From positions 46,180 through 110,179 of the forward strand of contig NZ_KI912496.1 of assembly GCF_000518785.1 (NCBI RefSeq): a DNA stretch of 64,000 nucleotides. Direction: 5' to 3'. Below, in pieces: positions 43,017 through 52,066 of this stretch (within the stretch, counting starts at the first letter, position 1; the number at the start of each line of letters is the position of its first letter). The position numbers and the translations under genes were made by a program. This DNA comes from Paenirhizobium selenitireducens ATCC BAA-1503. GTDB taxonomy: Bacteria > Pseudomonadota > Alphaproteobacteria > Rhizobiales > Rhizobiaceae. The notes beneath the pieces are model-generated. The model made no database searches, had not been told where the DNA came from, and worked only from the letters and a program-made list of their open reading frames with translations.

Positions 43017-44084
43017 TCAGGGTCTTTCGGCGAGCGGCGTGGCGGGGGCGGCGTTCGAGGCGTAGAGCGCCTCGACCAGCGCCATCGTCATCCAGGCGTC
43101 CTCGACCGAGGAGACGAGTTCGCTGTCTTCACCGGCGGCGAAGCGCTGCAGGTTGGCCATGCGGCCGACAAAGGCATCGGGGAACCAGGTGCCGTCGAGC
43201 GGCACGCTTACCCATTCGCTGCCGCCCTTCGGATAGATCTCCAGAATGTCCGGCTCGCCGCGCGGATAGTCGAGGTTGACCCCCAGCTGTATGTAAGCGG
43301 CGCCTTCCGTTCCGCAGACGCGGAACTCGCAGGCCTGATGCTTCCGGCCGAACTTGTGATCATGATTGATCGACAGCGCGCAGCGCACGCGCTCGCCATA
43401 GTCCAGGATCGCCGTGGTGCGGGTCTGGGCCATGCGGTGGTTGGGATGGCCGATCGATTTCGCGTGCACCCCCTTGGGGTCGCCCAGCACCTGACGGATC
43501 AGGTCGAGGTAGTGGATCGAGTGCATGGCGATCTCGATGCGCGGCAGGCCTTCGAGAAAGGCCCAGAGTTCCCAGGGCGTATCGAGCGCCAGAGTGACGT
43601 CGAAGTCGACGACCTCGCCGAGCAGGCCCTTGGCGATCGCATCCTTGAGCGCCAGCATCATCGGGGCGAAGCGCAGCTGGAAATTGACCGCGGCCTTGAG
43701 CTTCTTGTCGCGGCAGATCTTCAGGATCTCGGTCGCTGCGGCAAGGTCGGCGCCCATGGGCTTCTGGATCAGCACCGCAGCGCCGTCGGGCAGGGCCGAA
43801 AGAACTCGGGCATGGGCGCCCGGCGGGGTCGCGAGGTCGAAGACGGCATTCTCGACGGCGGCTGCCTCTTCCACGGTCGCATAGGCTTTCACGCCCCATT
43901 TGTCGGCCAATGCCTCGGCCTTGTCCTGATCCGGGTCATAGAGACCGGCAATCGGAAAGCCGCCCTTGGCATAGGCGGGGAAATGCGCATCGCTGACGAT
44001 CGAGCCGGCGCCGAAGGTGACGATCGGGCGGGGATGAGAGGGTAGCGGCCAGGACTGGGAGAGGGAGTGGGGGGCGAAGGTCAT
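43017..44084 (-). CDS. Gfo/Idh/MocA-family oxidoreductase
   Basis: The 355-residue protein has an N-terminal Rossmann fold (VTFGAGSIVSDAHFPAY, about 22-38), the usual EKP motif as QKPMG (about 107) and a C-terminal alpha/beta domain with IEIAMHSIHYLDLIRQVLG. It would oxidise or reduce a sugar or sugar-like compound using NAD(P). It is a candidate for the missing first dehydrogenase of the fucose-type pathway. The inverted-repeat element at 44120-44307 lies just upstream. Confidence 0.85.
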   Translation of the reverse strand: MTFAPHSLSQSWPLPSHPRPIVTFGAGSIVSDAHFPAYAKGGFPIAGLYDPDQDKAEALADKWGVKAYATVEEAAAVENAVFDLATPPGAHARVLSALPDGAAVLIQKPMGADLAAATEILKICRDKKLKAAVNFQLRFAPMMLALKDAIAKGLLGEVVDFDVTLALDTPWELWAFLEGLPRIEIAMHSIHYLDLIRQVLGDPKGVHAKSIGHPNHRMAQTRTTAILDYGERVRCALSINHDHKFGRKHQACEFRVCGTEGAAYIQLGVNLDYPRGEPDILEIYPKGGSEWVSVPLDGTWFPDAFVGRMANLQRFAAGEDSELVSSVEDAWMTMALVEALYASNAAPATPLAERP

Positions 44085-44119
44085 CGGGTCTCTTCTCCCA
44101 TTGGCGTCATGGTCGGAAG

Positions 44120-44307
44120 ACCCCCCTCTGCCCTGCCGGGCATCTCCCCCTCAAGGGGGGAGATCCGGTGGGGCGGCGCCTCGCCACCCAAGGAATAAGG
44201 ACGTGTCAGGACAGCTCCTCTTTCGCAGACGCTGCTGCGGGCGATCAGGGCGCGTCTTGCCGATCTCCCCCCTTGAGGGGGAGATGCCCGGCAGGGCAGA
44301 GGGGGGT
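44120..44307. repeat. 188-bp element with perfect 46-bp inverted terminal repeats
   Basis: Bases 44120-44165 and 44262-44307 are perfect reverse complements (46 of 46), separated by 96 bp without an evident gene. Each arm itself contains a shorter palindrome of the form CATCTCCCCCTC with AAGGGGGGAGAT. The symmetry stops exactly at 44119/44308 and at 44166/44261. It looks like a MITE or RIME-type element and would form a long cruciform or RNA hairpin between the mutarotase and Gfo/Idh genes. Confidence 0.9.
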
Positions 44308-44324
44308 GCCTGACAACCTCAATG

Positions 44325-44654
44325 CTAAGCATGGAAGAACACCTCTTCCATTTCCGCCCACCACTCGCCCTCCTTGCGGGTGTCGAGCGCCGACTGGCAG
44401 GGGATACAGACGGACCACCATTCCTGCGTCTTCGGGTCGGCGGCCATCTTGGCCATGTCGGCGGCGAAATCGGTGCCGTGGTATTCGAAGAAGGAGAACA
44501 GCAGGTTCTCCGGCTCCTTCAGGAAGATCGAATAGTTCTTGATATTGCAGGCCGAGATCATCGAAAGCACGTCGGGCCAGACGGCGGCGTGCAGGCGCTT
44601 GTATTCCTCGATCTTCTCAGGCCTGACGCCGATCACCATTCCCTTGCGTTGCAT
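44325..44654 (-). CDS. L-rhamnose/L-fucose mutarotase-family protein
   Basis: The 109-residue dimeric alpha/beta-barrel protein has the DUF718 mutarotase pattern: EKIEEYKRLHAAVWPDVL (with the catalytic His), NIKNYSIFLKEPENLLFSFF and TQEWWSVCIPCQSAL. It interconverts anomers of a 6-deoxy sugar. A related protein acts in the Xanthomonas L-fucose cluster. The ATG at 44654 follows GAGGAGGA. It lies 17 bp after the second enolase-superfamily gene. Confidence 0.9.
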   Translation of the reverse strand: MQRKGMVIGVRPEKIEEYKRLHAAVWPDVLSMISACNIKNYSIFLKEPENLLFSFFEYHGTDFAADMAKMAADPKTQEWWSVCIPCQSALDTRKEGEWWAEMEEVFFHA

Positions 44655-44671
44655 GATGTCCTCCTCCTCGT

Positions 44672-45781
44672 TTAGCGGATGTCCCGGTCGAATTCCGTAA
44701 TCCGGCGGCCCTCGATCGCATCCCAGTCCCATTCGATGCCGAGCCCGGGGGTCGTCGGTGCCAGCGCCTGGCCGTCCTCGATCACCAGGCGTGACGTGGT
44801 GATGTCGTCGAGCTGGGGAATGTATTCGACATATTTTCCGTTCTGCACGGCACAGGTCAGGCTGACATGCAGTTCCATCAGGAAATGCGGGCAGACCGGC
44901 ATGTCGAAGGCCTCTGCCGCATGGGCAACCTTGAGCCACGGCGTGATACCGCCGATCCGGCCGGCGTCGACCTGAACGATGGAGCAGGCGCCCTTCTGCA
45001 TATATTCGCGGAAATGGCGGATCGAATAAAGGGACTCGCCGACCGCGATCGGGGTCGAAGTCGAACGGTTGAGCCGCACATGGCTGTCGATGTCGTCGGC
45101 CGGCAAAGGTTCCTCCAGCCAGGCAAGGTCGAGCTCGCGCAGACGCTCGGCCCTCCGGATCACTTCGTCGACGGCAAAGCCCTGATTGGCGTCCGTCATG
45201 ATCTCGTAGTCATCGCCGACCGCCTTGCGCACGGCGGAGAGCCGGGCAAAGTCCTCCGAACCATGCGGCTTGCCGATCTTGACCTTCGAGCCGCGGAAGC
45301 CCTTGGCCTTGGCGTCGAGCGCGTCTTCGACAAGCGCTTCGGCCGGCAGGTGCAGCCAGCCGCCCTCGGTGGTATAGAGCGGGCAACGATCCTTGGCGCC
45401 GCCGGCAAGCTTCCACAGCGGCAGGCCCTGCTTGCGGGCGCGAAGGTCCCAAAGCGCGGTGTCGATGGCGGCGAGCGCGATCGCGGTGATCGCGCCGATG
45501 GTCGTGGCGTGGGTGGCGAATTCGAGTTCGTGCCAGATCGCCTCGATCTGGTCCGCGTCGCGGCCGATCAGGCGCGGCGCCAGATGGTCAGCGAGAAGCC
45601 GCATCGCCGACGACCCGCCGGTGCCGATCGTGTAGCTGTAGCCGGTGCCGGTTGCGCCGTCGCTGTCGGTGATCGTGACCAGCGGCGTCTCCTGGCTGAC
45701 GAAGCTTTGGATGGCGTCCGTGCGCTCGACCTTCGGGCGAAGGTCGACCATTCTCAGTTCGACGCGCTCGATCCGTGCCAT
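44672..45781 (-). CDS. Enolase-superfamily protein (mandelate racemase/muconate lactonizing type)
   Basis: The 369-residue protein has KVKIGK (KxK, about 164-169), metal ligands in DANQGF, WLEEPLPADD and GESLYSIRHF and a PHFLMELH segment near 295. It is distinct from the fuconate dehydratase in this operon, with no clear similarity beyond the fold. It could be a sugar-acid dehydratase or epimerase for a second substrate. It lies three bases after the ABC ATPase gene and 17 bp before the mutarotase gene. Confidence 0.82.
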   Translation of the reverse strand: MARIERVELRMVDLRPKVERTDAIQSFVSQETPLVTITDSDGATGTGYSYTIGTGGSSAMRLLADHLAPRLIGRDADQIEAIWHELEFATHATTIGAITAIALAAIDTALWDLRARKQGLPLWKLAGGAKDRCPLYTTEGGWLHLPAEALVEDALDAKAKGFRGSKVKIGKPHGSEDFARLSAVRKAVGDDYEIMTDANQGFAVDEVIRRAERLRELDLAWLEEPLPADDIDSHVRLNRSTSTPIAVGESLYSIRHFREYMQKGACSIVQVDAGRIGGITPWLKVAHAAEAFDMPVCPHFLMELHVSLTCAVQNGKYVEYIPQLDDITTSRLVIEDGQALAPTTPGLGIEWDWDAIEGRRITEFDRDIR

Positions 45782-45784
45782 GGC

Positions 45785-46882
45785 TCAGCCCCTCAAGGTC
45801 TTGCCGCTGTCGCGGTCGAAGAGATGCGCCTGGGACAGGTCGAAGCAGAAGCCCAGCATTTCGCCCATCTTCAGCGGGCGTGGGTTGAGCATGCGGCCGA
45901 CCCATTCGTGGCCGCCGAATTCGGAGAAGACCAGCGTCTCGTTGCCGAGCGGCTCGGTGATGCTGACCTTCAGGTCCTGGACATGGACGTCGGTCTCGTG
46001 GCCGGAATGGATGCCGTGCCCGGTCGGGTAGAGATCGTCGGGGCGCAGGCCAAAGGTCACCTTCCGGCCGGCGGAAACGCGGTCGGCGAACTGCTTCGGC
46101 AGCGGCAGGCTCTCGCCATTGGCAAAGACGATGCGGCCGTCTGCAATCTCGGCATCCTTGAGATTCATCGGCGGCGAGCCGATGAAGCCGGCGACGAATT
46201 TGGAATTGGGGCGCTGGAACACTTCCTCGGGCGAGCCGACCTGCTCGATATAGCCGTCGCGCATGATGACGATGCGGTCGGCGAGCGTCATCGCCTCGAC
46301 CTGGTCATGGGTGACGTAGATGACGGTCGACTGAACCTTGGCGTGCAGCTTCTTGATCTCGGTGCGCATCTGGGTGCGCAGCTTGGCGTCGAGGTTCGAC
46401 AGCGGCTCGTCGAAGAGGAAGACTTCCGGATCGCGCACGATGGCGCGGCCCATGGCGACACGCTGGCGCTGGCCGCCGGAGAGCTGCGAGGGGCGGCGGT
46501 CGAGAAGGGCCGTCAGGTCCAGGGTGCGGGCCGCTTCCTCGACACGGGGGCCGATTTCCTCCGGCTTCATGCCGGCGATCTTCAGCGAAAAGCCCATGTT
46601 CTCGCGCACGGTCATGTGCGGATAGAGCGCATAGGACTGGAACACCATGGCGAGGTTGCGGGCCCGCGGCGGCAGGTCATTGACGATCCGGCCGCCAATC
46701 TTCAGGTTGCCGCCGGAGATCGGCTCCAACCCGGCGATCATGCGGAGCGTCGTCGACTTGCCACAGCCGGACGGGCCGACGAGCGCGATGAATTCGCGGT
46801 CGGCGACTTCGAGGTCGATGCCGTGGACCACTTCGAGGGCGCCATAGCGCTTGACCAGCTTTTCGAGGGTGACGGTTGCCAT
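45785..46882 (-). CDS. Carbohydrate ABC transporter ATP-binding protein (UgpC/MsmK type)
   Basis: The 365-residue protein has Walker A GPSGCGKST (about 37-45), MVFQSYALYPHMTVRENMGF, signature LSGGQRQRVAMGRAI, Walker B FLFDEPLSNLD and VTHDQVEAMTLADRI, followed by a TOBE/OB region, as in MalK and UgpC. It energises the sugar importer formed with the permeases at 46886-48650 and the binding protein at 48869-50185. Confidence 0.94.
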   Translation of the reverse strand: MATVTLEKLVKRYGALEVVHGIDLEVADREFIALVGPSGCGKSTTLRMIAGLEPISGGNLKIGGRIVNDLPPRARNLAMVFQSYALYPHMTVRENMGFSLKIAGMKPEEIGPRVEEAARTLDLTALLDRRPSQLSGGQRQRVAMGRAIVRDPEVFLFDEPLSNLDAKLRTQMRTEIKKLHAKVQSTVIYVTHDQVEAMTLADRIVIMRDGYIEQVGSPEEVFQRPNSKFVAGFIGSPPMNLKDAEIADGRIVFANGESLPLPKQFADRVSAGRKVTFGLRPDDLYPTGHGIHSGHETDVHVQDLKVSITEPLGNETLVFSEFGGHEWVGRMLNPRPLKMGEMLGFCFDLSQAHLFDRDSGKTLRG

Positions 46883-46885
46883 GGT

Positions 46886-47752
46886 CTATCCTTTGACTGC
46901 GCCGGAGGTGAGGCCGGAAACGAGATGCTTCTGCACGATGAAGGTGAGCACGAGGGCCGGGATGATCATCACCACGGCGAGCGCGCACATGCCGCGCCAG
47001 TCGATGGTGAATTCCGCGGTATAGTCGAGCAGGCCGACCGGCAGGGTCTTGGAGGTGACGGAACGGGTCAGCTGTGAGGCGAGCGCGAACTCGTTCCACG
47101 AGGTGAGGAAGGCGAAGATGCCGGCCGATGCGATGCCGGGGCCGGCCAGCGGAAACTCGACCTGCCAGAAGGCCTGCCAGCGGGTGCAGCCGTCGATCTG
47201 GGCGGCTTCGGCGAGATCCTTCGGCACCTGGCGGAAGAAGCCGTCGATCAGCCAGATGGTGAAGGGCACGTTGAGCGCCACATAGACGAGGATCAGGCCG
47301 AAATGGGTGTCGATGATGCCAAGCCGCGCATAGACGAAGAACAGCGGCAGCGACAGCGCGATGCCGGGCACTGTGCGGGTCAGCATCAGGCCGAGGAAGA
47401 TCGCCGACTTCGCCTTGAAGCGATAACGGGCAAAGGCATAGCCGCCGGCCATGCCGATGGCCAGCGAGATCACGGTGGAGGTGACCGAGATGATCAGCGA
47501 GTTGCGGAAATATTCGATGACCGGAATGCCGCCCTGGCCGATGCCGGAGAACATCGCGACATAGGCGTCGAGCGACAGGTCTTGTGGGATCCAGACCGGG
47601 GGCTTGGCCATGATCTCCACCGTCGGACGGAAGGAGGAGAGCACGATCCAGAGACCCGGCAGGCAGATGATGGTCATCGCCACGAACAGCGTGATCTTGT
47701 GCACGGCCGAGAGGGCGAGCGATTTCAGGCGGGCGGTCGAGTTCTCGTTCAT
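46886..47752 (-). CDS. Carbohydrate ABC transporter permease (MalG type)
   Basis: The 288-residue permease has six hydrophobic segments and an EAA loop in LAEAAQIDGCTRWQAFWQVE, as in sugar importers. The ATG at 47752 is one base past the upstream permease stop. LYVALNVPF-like YVALNVPFTIWLIDGFF is typical of MalG relatives. Confidence 0.93.
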   Translation of the reverse strand: MNENSTARLKSLALSAVHKITLFVAMTIICLPGLWIVLSSFRPTVEIMAKPPVWIPQDLSLDAYVAMFSGIGQGGIPVIEYFRNSLIISVTSTVISLAIGMAGGYAFARYRFKAKSAIFLGLMLTRTVPGIALSLPLFFVYARLGIIDTHFGLILVYVALNVPFTIWLIDGFFRQVPKDLAEAAQIDGCTRWQAFWQVEFPLAGPGIASAGIFAFLTSWNEFALASQLTRSVTSKTLPVGLLDYTAEFTIDWRGMCALAVVMIIPALVLTFIVQKHLVSGLTSGAVKG

Positions 47753-47753
47753 C

Positions 47754-48650
47754 TCACCACTCCGCGGCGATCTGGGTGCGGGCTGCCGCCAGCTTCCGGT
47801 AGAAATAGACGGTGAAGAGGATCGACAGGAGGATGGCGAAATAGGCCATGGCATTGGCGAGCCCCATGCGGGCGTCGGAATAGGCGGTGCGCGAGACCAG
47901 CGTCCAGAGAAGCTCGGTGCGCTTGGCCGGGCCGCCATCCGTCATGATCTTGACGATGTCGTAGGCTCTGGCGACGTCGAGCGAGCGGATGGTCATGGCG
48001 ATATAGGCAAAGGGCATGATGAAGGGCCAGGTGACGTAACGAAAGGTCTGGAAGGGCGTGCAGCCGTCGACGCGGGCCGCCTCCAGCGGTTCCTTCGGCA
48101 TGGCGAGCAGGCCGGCGAGGATCAGGATGGCGAAGACCGAAGTGGACGACCAGATCTCGGCCACCAGGATCGACCAGAAGGCGAGCTTGCCGTCGATCAG
48201 CCACGGGATCGCCTGATCGGTGAGGCCGAGCGACTGCAGGGCATTGTTGATCAGGCCGATATTGTCGTTGAACATGAACTTGAACTGGAAGCCGACGAGG
48301 ATGGGCGAGAACATCATGGGGAACATCATGATGGTCCTGAGCACCCGCTGTCCGCGCGAGGCCTTCTCGACCAGCATGGCAAGGCCGAGGCCGAGCAGCA
48401 TCTCGACGTTGAGCGCGACGGTGAGCAACAGGACCGTGCGTCCGAAGGCCGTCCAGAACTCCCAGTCGGTGAGAATCCGCTGGTAGTTGCGAAAGCCGAC
48501 CAGCGTGTAGAGCGACGCCGGCTGCGTCAGCCGGAAGGCGGTGAAGCTCGAATACAGCGACAGCAGGAGAGGAACGATGACGACGGCTGCCAGGACGACG
48601 AATGCGGGCAGCAGAAGCAGGACGGGTGCCGGGATTTTCCAGCCTTTCAT
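47754..48650 (-). CDS. Carbohydrate ABC transporter permease (MalF type)
   Basis: The 298-residue permease has six hydrophobic segments and an EAA loop at PLEAARVDGCTPFQTFRYVT. TVLLLTVALNVEMLLGLGLA marks the MalF-type core. A 218-bp gap holding a RIME-like element separates it from the binding-protein gene. Confidence 0.93.
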   Translation of the reverse strand: MKGWKIPAPVLLLLPAFVVLAAVVIVPLLLSLYSSFTAFRLTQPASLYTLVGFRNYQRILTDWEFWTAFGRTVLLLTVALNVEMLLGLGLAMLVEKASRGQRVLRTIMMFPMMFSPILVGFQFKFMFNDNIGLINNALQSLGLTDQAIPWLIDGKLAFWSILVAEIWSSTSVFAILILAGLLAMPKEPLEAARVDGCTPFQTFRYVTWPFIMPFAYIAMTIRSLDVARAYDIVKIMTDGGPAKRTELLWTLVSRTAYSDARMGLANAMAYFAILLSILFTVYFYRKLAAARTQIAAEW

Positions 48651-48723
48651 GAAATGCCTCTCCTGTATGCTTTTGGTCTGATCTGTTTCGTGGTCACGGA
48701 GTGCTCCGCAAGGGCTGCGAAAT

Positions 48724-48858
48724 GCCCCTCACCCTAACCCTCTCCCCGCATGCGGGGAGAGGGGACGACCACGACGATGCCTGTTTCGCGGTAAGGGTGC
48801 TGCATATACCTTCTCCCCGTCAGAACGGGGAGAAGGTGCCGGCAGGCGGATGAGGGGC
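48724..48858. repeat. RIME-like intergenic palindromic element, second copy
   Basis: This 135-bp element has the same GCCCCTCA and TGAGGGGC ends and two hairpins (CTCTCCCCGC at about 48738 and CCTTCTCCCCGT at about 48808 with their complements) as 36029-36172. It lies ten bases after the binding-protein stop, again between binding-protein and permease genes. Confidence 0.8.
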
Positions 48859-48868
48859 GGACTCTGCC

Positions 48869-50185
48869 TTACAGCTCGCCCGTTTCCTCGAGAATCTCGG
48901 TTGCCTTCTGCGCCGCGGCGTCGAGGGCTTCCTTGGAGGTCTTGTCGCCGAGGATGGCGGCCTGGAGTTCCGGGTAGACGGCGTTCGAGATCTCGATCCA
49001 CGACGGGGTCTGCGGAACCGGGAAGGCGTGCTGGGCGGCTTCCTGGAAGGCGCTCAGGACTTCCTTCTTGTAGGGATCGTTCGCCGCTTCGGCGATATCC
49101 CATTCCCAGACGGCGGTGCGGGTCGGCAGCGGGCCGGCGGCTGCCTCGAGCTTCTGGCTGTCCTCGTTGGTGAGGAACCAGACGAGCGAGGCGGCGGCGT
49201 CCTTGCTGGCGCAGCTTTCCGTGACCGAGAAGCCGTGGTGGCCGGACCAGCCGGTGCGCTTGCCGGACGAACCGGCCGGCTGGACCTTCACGCCGACATT
49301 GCCGGCAACCTTGGACGACTTCGGATCGTTGAAGAAGGTCGCCCAGCCAGGCCAGTCGAGGTTGACCGCGATGGTGCCGGAGGCAAAACCCTGGCCGAGA
49401 TCGTCCCAGAGATAGTTGGTCGTGCCGGCGGGAACGGCCTTGGCCTTGTAGAGATTGACGAACCAGTCGAGGGCGCGAATGCCGGCTTCGGAGTTGAAGG
49501 CGGGCTTGCCGTCGGCGTCGAGATATTCGCCGCCTTCGGCGACGACCATTTCATAGAAGCGACCGTTGATGGCCTCTTCCTTGCCGGCGAACTGCGTGCC
49601 GTAGAAATCCGGCGGGCTGGAGAAGAAGGTCGCCTGGTCGGTCACCTGGGCCCAGGTATCCGGCGGAGCGAGGTCATAACCGAACTTGGCCTTGAAGGCG
49701 GTCTTCTTGGCTTCGTCCTGGTAGAGGCTCTTCTGGTAGTAGAGGGCGGACACGTCGAACTGCGCGCGCGGCAGCATGACCAGCTTGCCGTCGAGCGTCG
49801 AGGCCTTGATGTTGGCCGGCACGAAGGCGTCGACTTCTTCCTTCGGCACGAGAGCCGACAGGTCGGTGTAGATGTCCGGGTACTGCGGGGCGAACGAGGA
49901 GTGGTTGGACCCGACGCACCAGGAAATGCTTCCCGTGGCGATGTCCGACTTGATCTCCTTGTCGAGCTCGAAATGGTTCTTCTTGGAAATGACGTTGACC
50001 TTGGCGCCCGTCGCCTTCTCCCATTCGGCGATGCGGGCGTAGAGGGCTTCGTACTGCTGTCCACCGATCAGCTTGGCGTCGATCGTGACGCCGTCAAACT
50101 TGCCAGGCAGATCGGCCGCGCCGACCGTTCCCGCCCAAGCACACATCAATGCGCCGGCTGCTACGCCGGTCAAAAGCTTTGGCAT
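48869..50185 (-). CDS. Sugar ABC transporter extracellular solute-binding protein (family 1)
   Basis: The 438-residue protein has a signal peptide (about 1-23, WAGTVGAAD) and a family 1 binding-protein fold (LIGGQQYEALYARIAEWEKA, GTIAVNLDWPGWATFFND). It captures the sugar imported by the 45785-48650 system. The ATG at 50185 is chosen because GGGAGGAG precedes it; a start at 50236 would have no ribosome site and would hide the leader. Confidence 0.92.
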   Translation of the reverse strand: MPKLLTGVAAGALMCAWAGTVGAADLPGKFDGVTIDAKLIGGQQYEALYARIAEWEKATGAKVNVISKKNHFELDKEIKSDIATGSISWCVGSNHSSFAPQYPDIYTDLSALVPKEEVDAFVPANIKASTLDGKLVMLPRAQFDVSALYYQKSLYQDEAKKTAFKAKFGYDLAPPDTWAQVTDQATFFSSPPDFYGTQFAGKEEAINGRFYEMVVAEGGEYLDADGKPAFNSEAGIRALDWFVNLYKAKAVPAGTTNYLWDDLGQGFASGTIAVNLDWPGWATFFNDPKSSKVAGNVGVKVQPAGSSGKRTGWSGHHGFSVTESCASKDAAASLVWFLTNEDSQKLEAAAGPLPTRTAVWEWDIAEAANDPYKKEVLSAFQEAAQHAFPVPQTPSWIEISNAVYPELQAAILGDKTSKEALDAAAQKATEILEETGEL

Positions 50186-50235
50186 TTTCTCCTCCCAGGT
50201 GGCTTGCGCCTCAGCTCTCACCAATAAGAGCTTCA

Positions 50236-50309
50236 TTCATATACAAACCATTTATTCATCTAGCGTCAAGCGCAAAGTATTGCGAGGGCTCATTTCTGCG
50301 TATATGAAA
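50236..50309. promoter_or_regulatory. IclR-type motif pair in the divergent promoter
   Basis: GTATATGAAT on the minus strand (50236-50245) and GTATATGAAA on the plus strand (50300-50309) form an inverted pair upstream of the binding-protein and iclR-type genes. Related TATTTGAAT copies occur at 51143 and 54436. Confidence 0.5.
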
Positions 50310-50337
50310 GGAGTGCTTCACTGAAGGGGATCGCGCC

Positions 50338-51129
50338 GTGACCGAAGACGAGAATGACCGCTATCGCGCGCCGGCGCTCGACAAGGGGCTGGATATTCTC
50401 GAACTGCTGGCGGCGGTGGACGGCGGGCTGACCCAGGCGGAAATCGCCAAGCGGCTGGATCGCAGCACCAATGAATTCTACCGCATGCTCGACCGCCTGG
50501 TGAAGCGCGGCTATGTCACCCGCATCGACGGGGACCGTTTCGCGCTGACGCTCAAGCTGTTCGGCCTTGCCCAGCTGCACGCCCCGGTGCGCCGGCTCGC
50601 ATCCTTTGCCATTCCGCTGATGCGGGAACTCGCCGAAGCTTCCCGCCAGGCCAATCAGCTCGTGGTGTTCGATCGGGGTTATCCGGTGGTCATCGCCCAG
50701 CAGGAAGCGCCCGGCTACTGGGGGATCTCGATCCGCGTCGGCTCGCGGATCAGCCTGTTCGACACCGGTTCCGGCCACGTGTTGCTCGCCTTCCGCACCA
50801 AGGAAGAGCGCGAGATGATGATCGCCGAGAACCTCGGCAGCAGCGGCGACCAGGCCAAGGTCACGCCGGAATTCATGGCCCGTCTCGACCAGATCCGCAG
50901 TCGTGGCTACGAGATGATGCCGAGCGCCCAGACGGCGGGCGTCATCAACCTTTCGGCGCCGGTGCTCGGCGCCGACGGCAAGGCAATCGCGGCGCTGACC
51001 GTGCCCTATATCACGCTGATCAACGCACCCGGCGCACCCGACATCACCAACACCATTCACCTGGTGGGGGAGACGACGCGCAAGCTGTCGGAAATGGCCG
51101 GTTCGGACTTCACGACCGAGGTTCGGTAA
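50338..51129 (+). CDS. IclR-family transcriptional regulator
   Basis: The 263-residue protein has an HTH_IclR domain (about 10-75; LDKGLDILELLAAVDGGLTQ, then AEIAKRLDRSTNEFYRMLDR) and an effector-binding domain with SRISLFDTGSGHVLLA and GVINLSAPVLGADGKAIAAL. The GTG at 50338 follows AAGGGGAT. It lies between the leftward sugar operon and the fuconolactonase gene, and both promoters share its presumed motif. Confidence 0.92.
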   Translation: MTEDENDRYRAPALDKGLDILELLAAVDGGLTQAEIAKRLDRSTNEFYRMLDRLVKRGYVTRIDGDRFALTLKLFGLAQLHAPVRRLASFAIPLMRELAEASRQANQLVVFDRGYPVVIAQQEAPGYWGISIRVGSRISLFDTGSGHVLLAFRTKEEREMMIAENLGSSGDQAKVTPEFMARLDQIRSRGYEMMPSAQTAGVINLSAPVLGADGKAIAALTVPYITLINAPGAPDITNTIHLVGETTRKLSEMAGSDFTTEVR

Positions 51130-51142
51130 GATCTACAATTTC

Positions 51143-51152
51143 GTATTTGAAT
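51143..51152. promoter_or_regulatory. IclR-type motif upstream of the lactonase gene
   Basis: GTATTTGAAT lies 51 bp before the lactonase ATG at 51203. It shares TATNTGAA with the sites at 50236, 50300 and 54436. Confidence 0.4.
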
Positions 51153-51202
51153 AGGCGGTTCTTCTGTGGCACTTTTCCGCCGGTTTCGAGGAGGAGGCCC
51201 CA

Positions 51203-52036
51203 ATGATCGTCGACACCCATCTGCACCTGATCTACCGCGGCCGGCTTGCCTATCCCTGGCTCTCGTCCGTGCCTCCGCTCGATGCCGACTTCACGTATGA
51301 CCTCTATGAGCGCGAGGCGCGCCGGCTCGGCATCGTCTCGGCTCTGCACATGGAGGTGGATGTCGCGCCGGACCAGATCGAGCGGGAGACTGATTTCGTC
51401 GCCGAACTTGCCGGGCAAGGCGGCAGTCTGCTGGCGGGCGCTATTGCCTCCTGCCGGCCGGAAGATCCGGACTTCGCCGCCTATCTTGAGCGTGCGCGCG
51501 CCAATCCGTTTGTGAAGGGCTTTCGTCGCGTGCTGCACGTGATGCCGGACGATCTGTCCGAGGGGCCGCTGTTTCGCGAGAACATCAAACGTCTTGCCGG
51601 CACCGGCCTGACCTTCGACCTCTGCGTCCTGCCGCATCAGCTCGGCAAGGCGATGGCGCTCGCCGATCTGGCGCCGGATGTCTCCTTCGTGCTCGACCAT
51701 TGCGGCGTGCCCGACGTCAAGGGCGGCGGGTTCGATCTGTGGAAGGAGCCGATCGCCGAGATTGCCCGACGCCCCAATGTCACGGTCAAACTCTCCGGAC
51801 TGCCGGCCTATGGCACAGAGAACTGGACGCTTGAAGACCTGAAGCCCTATTTCGCCCAAGTGGCGGAAAGCTTCGGCTTTTCCCGCATGGTCTGGGGCAG
51901 CGACTGGCCGGTCTGCACGCTGGGCGGCGGGCTTTCCACCTGGATCGGCGCCACGCATGCGCTGCTGTCGGGCGTGAGCCTGGAGGAACGAAGCCGCGTT
52001 CTCTCGGGCAATGCCCGGGCGCTCTGGAAGATTTGA
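51203..52036 (+). CDS. L-fuconolactonase-like amidohydrolase
   Basis: The 277-residue TIM-barrel protein begins IVDTHLHLIY (HxH metal motif, about 4-8) and has VLDHCGVPDVK (about 172), VKLSGL and MVWGSDWPVCTLGGG (about 233, with the catalytic Asp). This is the amidohydrolase_2 family of L-fuconolactonase and related lactonases. It would open L-fuconolactone to L-fuconate for the dehydratase at 39523. It follows the IclR gene after 73 bp and converges with the next gene. Confidence 0.86.
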   Translation: MIVDTHLHLIYRGRLAYPWLSSVPPLDADFTYDLYEREARRLGIVSALHMEVDVAPDQIERETDFVAELAGQGGSLLAGAIASCRPEDPDFAAYLERARANPFVKGFRRVLHVMPDDLSEGPLFRENIKRLAGTGLTFDLCVLPHQLGKAMALADLAPDVSFVLDHCGVPDVKGGGFDLWKEPIAEIARRPNVTVKLSGLPAYGTENWTLEDLKPYFAQVAESFGFSRMVWGSDWPVCTLGGGLSTWIGATHALLSGVSLEERSRVLSGNARALWKI

Positions 52037-52066
52037 GGCTGACTCCGTGGTAGCACCCGCCACTCG

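Noticed and set aside
36029..48858. CRISPR array or phage attachment repeats
   Set aside because: The two related elements are single-copy palindromic units more than 12 kb apart with no spacer structure, integrase or cas genes.
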